Shown here in pieces: positions 17,196 through 24,807 of a stretch of 64,000 nucleotides of DNA. The notes beneath the pieces are model-generated. The model was not told where the DNA came from, made no database searches, and saw only the letters and a program-made list of their open reading frames with translations. A program made the position numbers and the translations under genes. How positions within the stretch are numbered: the stretch's first letter is position 1; each line of letters opens with the position of its first letter. Origin of the DNA: an uncultured Collinsella sp. (GTDB lineage Bacteria > Actinomycetota > Coriobacteriia > Coriobacteriales > Coriobacteriaceae); NCBI GenBank assembly GCA_900551665.1, contig URWW01000002.1, positions 1 to 64,000 on the forward strand, read 5' to 3'.

Positions 17196-18077
17196 TCAGC
17201 GCGGCGGGACGATGCAGTCGTAGCGCACCGCCTTGCCGGCGATCGCGTGGCTCGGCTTGACGCCGGCGAGATGGGGGCCCTTCACCGGGCGCTTGATCAC
17301 GACTTTGCGCGGGTGCGCGGCGAGCGCGGCCTGGAGCAGCGACTCCTCGTCGAGGGGCTCGGTCGGGCGCTCGAGGCCGTGGATGAGCTGGAACTTCTTT
17401 TTAACCGCGGCGCTCTTGGTGCGCCCCGGGAACATGGGGTCGAGATAGACCACGTCGGGCCGTATGTCCGACGCGGCGCCGAGCTCGGCGAGAACGGAGC
17501 GGCTGTCGCCCGCGACCAAGTGCATGCGCTCGACGATGGGCCCGAGGGCCTCGTGCGCCGATGCCCGCGCGAGGGCGTCCTCGAGCAGGGCGGCGATCAC
17601 CGGATCGGCCTCGCACAGCGTGACCTCGAATCCGGCGGCGGCGAGCAGCAGGGAGTCCTCCCCCAGCCCCGCCGTGGCATCCACGGCACGCGGGGCCTCG
17701 ATGCCCTTCACCCGGGCGGCCTTGACGAGCATCTCTCGCTGCAGGGCGCCCTGCTTGATGCGCGACAGCATCTCGGCAAAATCGGGACGGAGCTCCATGC
17801 CATCGCGCATGAGAGAGAGACCGTCGCGGGACACCTTGAGATACAGGCGACCCGGCTCGGGGATGAAAGCCGCCTCCAAACAACCGGCCTCGCAGACTGC
17901 GAGCGGCGCGGTCAGTCGATCGGACAGCCCCTCCGCGCGGTCGAGCGAGTCCCCATCGATGCAAAGCACCGTCACGGGCAATTCGGTAGAACCGACCCCC
18001 GATGCGGCAACATCCAGCGCGCCCCGCATGCCGCCATCCTCGATTCGACGACCCTCCTCGATTCGAGACCCCGTCAT
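17196..18077 (-). CDS. rsmJ: 16S rRNA (guanine1516-N2)-methyltransferase RsmJ-like
   Basis: RsmJ-family enzymes methylate the 16S rRNA with S-adenosylmethionine. DATAGLGEDSLLLAAAGFEV is the SAM-binding motif, and VVYLDPMFPGRTKSA carries the catalytic DPMFP variant typical of RsmJ. About 30 non-conserved N-terminal residues contain a short duplication, RIEEG and RIEDG. The ATG at 18077 overlaps the stop of the upstream membrane protein (ATGA), so the two are translationally coupled. Confidence 0.88.
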   Translation of the reverse strand: MTGSRIEEGRRIEDGGMRGALDVAASGVGSTELPVTVLCIDGDSLDRAEGLSDRLTAPLAVCEAGCLEAAFIPEPGRLYLKVSRDGLSLMRDGMELRPDFAEMLSRIKQGALQREMLVKAARVKGIEAPRAVDATAGLGEDSLLLAAAGFEVTLCEADPVIAALLEDALARASAHEALGPIVERMHLVAGDSRSVLAELGAASDIRPDVVYLDPMFPGRTKSAAVKKKFQLIHGLERPTEPLDEESLLQAALAAHPRKVVIKRPVKGPHLAGVKPSHAIAGKAVRYDCIVPPR

Positions 18078-18979
18078 GACCTGTCCCCGCCCTTGATGGC
18101 GTTGACCGCGCTACGGCGCACCTTGGCCGGGTTGAGCGTCGATGCGGCGGCGGGAATATCGATATTCACGCCCAGCAAGATCTTCGCCATCCAAAAGTAG
18201 AAGAGAAGCACCAGCAGCGGAATGAGGCACGAGGTCACGAGCATCACCGCCAGCGACTCGATGAACTGGTTGAGCGACTCCTGCGCGCCCTCGACGGCAC
18301 TCGAAATCCCGCCCGTCACCGTGTCGATAGCGCCCTGGAAAAAGCCGAGGATACCGCCGTCATCCTTCTTGCCGCCTTCCGACTCGGCCTCGGCCGCGCC
18401 CTCGGCCAACGCCTCGGCCGTCTCGACCGACTGAGTGAGCGAGGTGTCGTACATGGCGTCGACCTGGTTGGTAACCCAGGTACTGGTGGGTATGGCCAAC
18501 AGCAGCACCGCGCCGATCAAGGCGAGTTTAACGCCGAGGCGCACCGGCACGGCCGACCATCGCGCGCGGCCATACGCCCAGGTAAAGACAATCGCGGAGA
18601 GCAGGGCGAGCGGCAACACCAGCCCCAGCGCAACGCCGCTGAAGATGGCGATGAGGTATTTCTCGAGGAACAAGGCGGCGAGCACGATGAGGAACCCGGT
18701 GCTCAGATCCATGAGCTTCTCGGCGATGGGCGAGCCCGCGTCGCCGGGGATCGCCGAGATGAGCGCCGATGCGCCCGCGGAACCGGCCGTGAGGGTGAGC
18801 ACGTTGTCGATTTTCTCATCGATGGTGGCAATCACCTCCACGTGTGCCTCGGGCGAGGCGAAGCGCGGGGCAAGGCCGAACACGAGCAAGGTGATGAGGG
18901 CGACGAGGACCGCGGTGATAATCGCCCGCACCTGGGTGCTGGGCCCGAACGTCTCGTCGTACTGCTCAATTTCGTTCAT
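18074..18979 (-). CDS. Integral membrane protein of unknown function in the coaX operon
   Basis: This 301-residue protein has four to five membrane segments: ITAVLVALITLLVFGLA, FLIVLAALFLEKYLIAIF, LGLVLPLALLSAIVF, LALIGAVLLLAIPTS, and a C-terminal VTSCLIPLLVLLFYFWMAKI. Between the last two is a ~100-residue, Glu/Ala/Gly-rich presumed extracytoplasmic loop with a predicted amphipathic stretch (GFFQGAIDTVTGGISSAVEG). I do not recognise the family. The ATG at 18979 follows GAGAGG. It lies between coaX (27-base gap) and rsmJ (4-base overlap). Confidence 0.75.
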   Translation of the reverse strand: MNEIEQYDETFGPSTQVRAIITAVLVALITLLVFGLAPRFASPEAHVEVIATIDEKIDNVLTLTAGSAGASALISAIPGDAGSPIAEKLMDLSTGFLIVLAALFLEKYLIAIFSGVALGLVLPLALLSAIVFTWAYGRARWSAVPVRLGVKLALIGAVLLLAIPTSTWVTNQVDAMYDTSLTQSVETAEALAEGAAEAESEGGKKDDGGILGFFQGAIDTVTGGISSAVEGAQESLNQFIESLAVMLVTSCLIPLLVLLFYFWMAKILLGVNIDIPAAASTLNPAKVRRSAVNAIKGGDRS

Positions 18980-19005
18980 GGGAACACCTCTCATCGATTC
19001 GTGCG

Positions 19006-19788
19006 TCAATGGTGGTTGCGGAGCCAGATATGGTGCAAGCCGCGCAGGGTGAGGGTCTCGTCAACCGTCGCATCGTGCGCGATCAGAGCCGCGACCTGGG
19101 TGGCCCCGTCTCCCGTGATCACCACGGGGGCGTCCGCGCCAAGCTCGCTCATAACTGCGTCGAGCAGGCCGTCTATGCGGGCGGCCTCGCCCAGCACTAA
19201 GCCGGACTGCATGGCGGCCCGGGTGCTGCGCCCGATCACGCGCTCGGGCGCGCGCAACTCGATCATGGGCAGACGCGCCGCGGCGGCGGTGAGCGAACGG
19301 GCGCCCAGGGCCACGCCGGGGGCGATGATGCCGCCCGCAAAGGCACCGGTGCCGTCGACCACCTCGATATTCGTCGTGGTGCCCAAATCGACCACCACGA
19401 CCGGGAACCCGTACGACTCACGCGCCGCCACGGCATCCGCCACGCGATCGGAGCCGACCTCGGAGGGGTCGTCGTATCGCATGCGCATGCCGGTCTTGAG
19501 CCCGGGTCCCACAACATACGGACGGACGCCGCACAGCTTGTCGAGCGCGATGCGCCACACGTCGCCCAGGTTGGGCACCACGCAGGAAAGAATCGCCGAG
19601 GCGGGGTCGGGCGCATCCAGCATGTCGAGGGCGCGGGCGGCCTGCGCCCACGCCTCGTCGGCCGTGAGGCGGTCGGCCGTGGTGACCTCCCAGGTGCCGA
19701 CGAGCTCGTCTCCGGCGAACACGCCGAACTTGGTCACGGTGTTGCCCACGTCGACGGCCAGCAGGCCGCAGTTCGCATCCTCGCCCAT
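19006..19788 (-). CDS. coaX: Type III pantothenate kinase
   Basis: CoaX phosphorylates pantothenate, the first step from vitamin B5 to coenzyme A. LLAVDVGNTVTKFGVF is the N-terminal phosphate-binding motif, VVVDLGTTTNIEVVDG the second, and FAGGIIAPGVALGARSL the third conserved block. GSDRVADAVAA matches the pantothenate site region. Length (260) is normal. GGAGG lies just before the ATG. It is the first gene of a coaX/membrane protein/rsmJ operon and is divergent from the OPT transporter. Confidence 0.95.
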   Translation of the reverse strand: MGEDANCGLLAVDVGNTVTKFGVFAGDELVGTWEVTTADRLTADEAWAQAARALDMLDAPDPASAILSCVVPNLGDVWRIALDKLCGVRPYVVGPGLKTGMRMRYDDPSEVGSDRVADAVAARESYGFPVVVVDLGTTTNIEVVDGTGAFAGGIIAPGVALGARSLTAAAARLPMIELRAPERVIGRSTRAAMQSGLVLGEAARIDGLLDAVMSELGADAPVVITGDGATQVAALIAHDATVDETLTLRGLHHIWLRNHH

Positions 19789-19902
19789 GCGCCCTCCGTT
19801 TTTCTTCGTCCGAACTTCTTCATTCGAGCTTACACTATAGCCGTCCTAATGCCGTAACCCGACTCCCCGAAGAGGGGGAGCGGATATACGAAGGAGCTAC
19901 AA

Positions 19903-21588
19903 ATGAGTTCTCTGAACCAGCGCGCGCCGTGGCGCGGGCAGATCAGTGCCGCCGGTATTCTCATCGGCTGCATCGGCTGCATCATCATCACGGCATCTTC
20001 CGTCTACACGGCCCTCAAGATGGGCGCCCTGCCCTGGCCGACCATCTTCACCTCGATCACCGCGCTGGTCCTGCTGCGCGCGGCTGGCCGCACGAGCCTG
20101 AACGAGGCGAACGTCACCCAGATCATCATGTCAGCAGGTTCCATGGTCGCGGGCGGACTGGCCTTCACCATCCCCGGCATCTGGATGCTCGGCATCGGCG
20201 ATGAGGTGAGCTGGGCCGAAATGCTCGGCGTCGCGCTGGCCGGCACACTGCTGGGCCTCGTGTGCACGGCGCTGATCCGCCGGCGCTTCGTCGAGGAGTC
20301 GGACCTCGAGTACCCGATCGGCACCGCTGCCGCGGAGACGCTCATGGCCAGCCGCGCGGGCGGTGCGACGGGCAAACGGCTCTTCGGGTCCATGGCGGCG
20401 GCCGGCATCTGGTGCGGGCTGCGCGACCTCGCAGGCGTCATCCCGACCATGATCGGCGCCCTGCCCATCCCCGGGGTGGCGTTCGGTATCTACAATTCGC
20501 CCATGCTGCTGTCCGTGGGCTTCCTGGTGGGTGGCGCGGCCGTCGCGTTCTGGCTCGCCGGCGGCCTGATCGCGAACTTCGGCGTCATCGTGGGTGGAGG
20601 CGCCGCGGGCCTGTGGGATGTCGCCACCGCCCAGGGCATCGTATCGAGCCTGGGCATGGGCCTCATGATGGGATCGGGCATCGGCGTCGTGGTGCGCGAC
20701 ATCCTGCCCGGCGCGCTGAGCGGCCTGCGCGCCGGGGCGCATGGCGACGGCGCGCGCGAAAGCGCCCCCGCACGAGCGCTCGACAAGCTCGACGCCGGCA
20801 TGCTCGCCCTGTTCGTGGCCACCGCGGCCCTGCTCATTTGCCTCGTCCTCGGGATCTCCCCGCTCGCCTGCCTCGTCGTGGTCATTCTCGCGTTCGTCAC
20901 CACCATCATGAGCGCGCAGTCGGTTGGTCAGACGGGCATCGACCCCATGGAGATCTTCGGCCTCATCGTCCTGCTCATCGTCGCCGCGCTCGGCGAGACC
21001 GACCAGGTCAGGCTCTTCTTCGTCGCGGGCGTGGTCGCTGTGGCGTGCGGCCTCGCCGGCGATGTCATGAGCGATTTCAAGACCGGCAGGATCTTGGGAA
21101 CCGAACCGCGCGCCATGTGGGTCGGCCAGGCCGTCGGAGCGCTGCTCGGAACCGCCGTGTCCGTCGCCGTGATGTGCGCCCTGCTCAACGCCTACGGGGC
21201 CGACGCCTTCGGCCCGGGCAAGACGTTCGTGTCCGCCCAGGCGAGCGTCGTGGCGACCATGGTCTCGGGCATCCCCAGCATCGGCGCGTTCGGCCTCGGC
21301 CTCGCGGCGGGCATCGCCCTGTATTGCCTGGGTATTCCGTCCATGATGCTCGGCCTCGGCGTGTACCTGCCGTTCTACATGACGCTCTCCGCTTCTCTCG
21401 GCGCCCTGGTCAAGGTCGTCTACGACCGCGCCGCCGCCAAGCGTCGCGAACACGATGCGGACGCGGGCGCCGCGGAGACGTCCCACGAGGAGACCGGCAT
21501 CATCGTCGCATCCGGCGTGCTGGGCGGGGAGTCCATCGTCGGCGTGCTGATCGCGCTCATGTCCGTGGCGACGGGCCTGCTGGGATAA
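19903..21588 (+). CDS. OPT-family oligopeptide transporter
   Basis: This is a very hydrophobic 561-residue protein with about 14 membrane segments. It shows OPT-family blocks such as SSVYTALKMGALPWPTIF near the start, EYPIGTAAAETL (the conserved 'YPSG' position) and MGSGIGVVVRDI. Bacterial OPT proteins take up small peptides or metal chelates. A polar linker (GAHGDGARESAPARALDKLD) splits the two halves. GAAGGAG precedes the ATG. It stands alone, ended by a hairpin. Confidence 0.9.
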   Translation: MSSLNQRAPWRGQISAAGILIGCIGCIIITASSVYTALKMGALPWPTIFTSITALVLLRAAGRTSLNEANVTQIIMSAGSMVAGGLAFTIPGIWMLGIGDEVSWAEMLGVALAGTLLGLVCTALIRRRFVEESDLEYPIGTAAAETLMASRAGGATGKRLFGSMAAAGIWCGLRDLAGVIPTMIGALPIPGVAFGIYNSPMLLSVGFLVGGAAVAFWLAGGLIANFGVIVGGGAAGLWDVATAQGIVSSLGMGLMMGSGIGVVVRDILPGALSGLRAGAHGDGARESAPARALDKLDAGMLALFVATAALLICLVLGISPLACLVVVILAFVTTIMSAQSVGQTGIDPMEIFGLIVLLIVAALGETDQVRLFFVAGVVAVACGLAGDVMSDFKTGRILGTEPRAMWVGQAVGALLGTAVSVAVMCALLNAYGADAFGPGKTFVSAQASVVATMVSGIPSIGAFGLGLAAGIALYCLGIPSMMLGLGVYLPFYMTLSASLGALVKVVYDRAAAKRREHDADAGAAETSHEETGIIVASGVLGGESIVGVLIALMSVATGLLG

Positions 21589-21675
21589 CCGCGCCATCCG
21601 ACCCATCGGCAAAAGACACGGCGAAGACGCGATGAGCGGGCGACGCGGTCTCCCGCACCCTCATAGGTCGATTCG

Positions 21676-21718
21676 GGGCCGTCCACCGAGGAGCGAACCT
21701 CGGCGGACGGCCCCCGTC
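21676..21718 (+). terminator. Terminator of the OPT transporter gene
   Basis: GGGCCGTCC-A-CCGAGG pairs with CCTCGG-C-GGACGGCCC around a 6-base loop, followed by CCGTCTTATG. It lies about 90 bases past the stop. Confidence 0.75.
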
Positions 21719-21856
21719 TTATGCTTGGAGACGTCTGAGCGCACCGTCTGGCCCCGGGGCGACCGGCCTCGCATGACTCCCGGCCGGAACGCACGACCTC
21801 GCCCCGGACCCGGGCGATGCGCTCTTTTTCGACAGCCCTCGTGAAAGGCCGGAGCC

Positions 21857-23335
21857 ATGTGGGTTTTCGACACCACGCTCTATCAGATCTATCCGCTCGG
21901 CATGCTCGGATGCCCCTTCGACGCACCCGAACCGGGCGACGAAGACGCCGCTGCGCGCGAGCGGGAGCTCCATCGCGTGAGCTCGCTCATCGATTGGGCT
22001 CCCTACCTTGGAGAGCTCGGCGTGGGCGCCATTTTGCTCAACCCGGTTTTCTCCTCCGACACCCACGGGTACAACACGCGCGACCTGCGCCAGATCGACT
22101 GCCGTCTGGGCACGAACGACGACTTTGCGAGCGTGGTCAACGCGCTGCATGCATGTGGCGTGCGTGTGATCGTGGACGCGGTGTTCAACCACGTGGGCCG
22201 CAACTTCTGGGCCTTCCGCGATGTGCGCGAGCGCAAGTGGGACTCACCCTACAAGGACTGGTTCCATATCAGCTTTGACGGCGACACGCATTTCGGCGAC
22301 GGCTTTTGGTACGAGGGCTGGGAGGGCAATCAGGACCTCGTCAAGCTCAACCTGCGCAATCCCGAGGTCATCTCCTACCTGCTCGATACGGTGCGCATGT
22401 GGAAGCGCGAGCTCGGCGTGGACGGCCTGCGTCTGGATGTGGCCTACTGCCTGGACCGGGACTTCGTGCGCACCCTGCGCGGAGTCGCGGACGAGTTGGG
22501 CGCGGAACCACGCTTCGACGGCGCGCCCAGCGACGGCTTCCCGCTCATCGGCGAGGTGCTGTTCGGCGACTACAACCTCATCGTCAACGACGACATGCTC
22601 GACTCCTGCACCAATTACGAGTGCTACAAGGGCCTGTACTCAAGCTTCAACTCCATGAACATGTTCGAGATCGCTCACTCGCTGCACCGGCAATTCGGCG
22701 GGGAGCCGTGGTGCATCTACCGCGACAAGCACCTGGTGAACTTTGCCGACAACCACGACGTCTCCCGGCTGGCGAGCATCCTTACCGAAAAGCGCCACCT
22801 CGCGCCCGCTTACGGCGTGCTCTTCGGCATGCCGGGCATCCCATGCCTGTATTACGGCAGCGAGTGGGGGCAGCTTGGAGAGAAGGGCACCGGCTACCTG
22901 GCCGACATCGATCTGCGCCCGGCGATTGCGGCGCCTTCTGCCGAGGCGCTCGCCGCGCCGGCCGCGGGTTGGGAGGGAGGATGCGGCCCCAACGAGCTCA
23001 CGATCCTCGTCAACCGGCTGAATCATGTGCGCCGCAGCTCCCGCGCCCTGTGCCACGGCGACTACCGCAATGTGGTCATAACCAACAGGCAGTTGCTATT
23101 CGAACGCAGCGCGGGTGCGGACGGCGATGCGCCGGCCGAATGCGTGCTCGTGGCGATCAACGCCGAGGATGTGCCTTTCACCTTCAGCGACGACCCACTG
23201 CGGGGCACGTTCGAAGTGCTCGTCGCGTGCGGCGGCGAGGGCACACGCGCGACGGCGCAAACCGGCACGAAAGCCCTCGAGCTCGACGGCATGCTGGACA
23301 TACCGCCATTTTCCGTGATCTACCTGCGTAAATAA
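21857..23335 (+). CDS. GH13 alpha-amylase-family glycoside hydrolase
   Basis: A (beta/alpha)8 glycosidase with all four GH13 regions: VIVDAVFNHVG (region I, ~105-114), DGLRLDVAYCL with the nucleophile Asp194, IGEVLFGDYN with the acid Glu233, and FADNHDVSR with the third carboxylate near 301. There is no signal peptide, so it acts in the cytoplasm, probably on imported maltodextrins. Size (492 residues) and the short N-terminus resemble oligosaccharide-active rather than starch-secreted enzymes. Exact specificity cannot be read from sequence. AAAGGCCGGAG lies before the ATG. The stop is embedded in a CCTGCGT/ACGCAGG hairpin. Confidence 0.9.
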   Translation: MWVFDTTLYQIYPLGMLGCPFDAPEPGDEDAAARERELHRVSSLIDWAPYLGELGVGAILLNPVFSSDTHGYNTRDLRQIDCRLGTNDDFASVVNALHACGVRVIVDAVFNHVGRNFWAFRDVRERKWDSPYKDWFHISFDGDTHFGDGFWYEGWEGNQDLVKLNLRNPEVISYLLDTVRMWKRELGVDGLRLDVAYCLDRDFVRTLRGVADELGAEPRFDGAPSDGFPLIGEVLFGDYNLIVNDDMLDSCTNYECYKGLYSSFNSMNMFEIAHSLHRQFGGEPWCIYRDKHLVNFADNHDVSRLASILTEKRHLAPAYGVLFGMPGIPCLYYGSEWGQLGEKGTGYLADIDLRPAIAAPSAEALAAPAAGWEGGCGPNELTILVNRLNHVRRSSRALCHGDYRNVVITNRQLLFERSAGADGDAPAECVLVAINAEDVPFTFSDDPLRGTFEVLVACGGEGTRATAQTGTKALELDGMLDIPPFSVIYLRK

Positions 23336-23652
23336 CGCAGGCCACGTCCTCTTGTCCGAAAAGATCCCGCTATCGGCCGAGGATGTTTCCTCGACAAGTG
23401 CGGCATCTCGCCTGGAAAGGATGAGGTTTTTCGTATCGGATTATCGATTTGCGAAGCATCACCCTTCAACGCCACATCATTTGCGCAGATAGACGGTGTG
23501 CCGATTATCCCCATACTCCAGCATTTCGGTTTTCGATACGAAAAAGCTCGACCCCTCGCACGCAGACTCGAAATACGGCCAAAAACGCCACCCACCGCGA
23601 CGCCGCCCACCGCCAAAACGGCATCTAGCGGCAGCGCCCATGGTGCACGGCG
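23336..23652. other. Gap without a clear gene; contains a spaced inverted repeat
   Basis: TTTTTCGTATCG (23427-23438) and CGATACGAAAAA (23534-23545) are perfect reverse complements 95 bases apart. The right arm is itself part of the palindrome TTTTCGATACGAAAA. On the minus strand a short frame across the right part ends in TVYLRK, curiously like the C-terminus of the adjacent GH13 protein (VIYLRK), but no convincing gene is seen. Confidence 0.5.
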
Positions 23653-24597
23653 TTACGCCTCGATGACCCGATCGCCCTCGAGGGGATAATCGTCCAGGCA
23701 ATAGGAGCGAATCGTCACATCGTCGTACGTGTTGAAGTAATACGTGCGCGTGACGGCGGAGAAGCAACTCGTATACAGCGTCTTCTCGAACTTCCCGTCG
23801 TGCGCGGCGGCACCGCCCTCGACCATGGCGACCTGTGCCAGCGAATGGAACATGCGGCTCACGTTGGCCGCCTCATCGTCCTTGGCGGGATAGTTCGCGT
23901 TGACATACGCGGCACGGACGAAACGCGAGGGCGAGCTGTAGTCGCCGGGCAGGCCGCGCTGGGAAGCGCCCGCACCGAACGGGGCGAGCGGCCGGCCGAA
24001 TGCGCCCTTGCTATCGAAGGCGCTGGATACGTTGAGGTAATTGCGCAGGTTCTCGGCATGCCAGCTATAGCCGGGCTGATTGGCGAGAACGTCCACCGGG
24101 TTCTCGAACACCTGCATGCCCGCCGCCGTGTATTCGACCACGATGGAGCGGGTCGCGTCGCCGATGATCCAGTGAAGCAGCGAGGACGGCCACTTGGGCG
24201 CGATGGGCTCATCCACAATCACGGCATCCTGAAGAGCCGCGACTACCTCGTCCACGGTTTCAAAATTGGCGGCGATCCACAGCGGGAACTCCCACGCCGC
24301 GACGTTCGTCTTGCCCTCGATGGGCGCGGGCGCGTACTCGGCGTAACCCGGGAAGTTGAGGCCCGCCACGGCGAGGCCCGCGTCATTGCCGGCGTCGAAG
24401 AGCAGCGGCTGGCCCTCCTCCACAATGCCCATGCCGATCAGGGCGTGCAAGACCTCGCTGGTGGCACCGAAGGGCGAGGCCGGCTTGAAGCCGCGCGGCA
24501 CCACGAGCGCACGCTCGCCGTAATCGAAGGTCCAATCCAAATTGCGGCCGAAAAACATCCGGCCGTCAGTATCGTTGAAGCGCATGCCAGTGCACAT
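23653..24597 (-). CDS. bsh: Choloylglycine hydrolase / bile salt hydrolase family (Ntn hydrolase)
   Basis: Begins MCTGMRFND: Cys2 becomes the N-terminal nucleophile once Met is removed. FFGRNLDWTFDYGE carries Arg18 and Asp21; NFPGYAEY carries Asn81; SPSRFVRAAY carries Arg228. All are positions used by bile salt hydrolases. The protein is 314 residues and lacks a signal peptide, as is usual. Such enzymes deconjugate glycine- or taurine-linked bile salts, and gut Collinsella are known carriers. Penicillin acylase-type activity in the same family cannot be excluded. AAAGGA lies 8 bases before the ATG at 24597. It is a single gene. Confidence 0.88.
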   Translation of the reverse strand: MCTGMRFNDTDGRMFFGRNLDWTFDYGERALVVPRGFKPASPFGATSEVLHALIGMGIVEEGQPLLFDAGNDAGLAVAGLNFPGYAEYAPAPIEGKTNVAAWEFPLWIAANFETVDEVVAALQDAVIVDEPIAPKWPSSLLHWIIGDATRSIVVEYTAAGMQVFENPVDVLANQPGYSWHAENLRNYLNVSSAFDSKGAFGRPLAPFGAGASQRGLPGDYSSPSRFVRAAYVNANYPAKDDEAANVSRMFHSLAQVAMVEGGAAAHDGKFEKTLYTSCFSAVTRTYYFNTYDDVTIRSYCLDDYPLEGDRVIEA

Positions 24598-24807
24598 GCG
24601 ATGGGTCCTTTCGTTGCCGGCGTCGCGGGGCGGCGCCCTCCTGCAGAGCCGCGGGGGACCCGGCCACGCCGTGCAAAAACGCCGTCGGCCCCGCGATGGC
24701 CGATATGTACCCTCAGGGCACCCAGCCATCGCGCGGGCGCATGTCTTCACCGCGCGCACAAACTTCGGCCGCGCACGCGATGCCGAACGCGCACGGGCGG
24801 GAAGGGA

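Noticed and set aside
23477..23767. Short minus-strand gene ending TVYLRK
   Set aside because: It overlaps the 3' end of the bile salt hydrolase gene, has no ribosome site, and only its last residues look protein-like; kept only as a possible scar.
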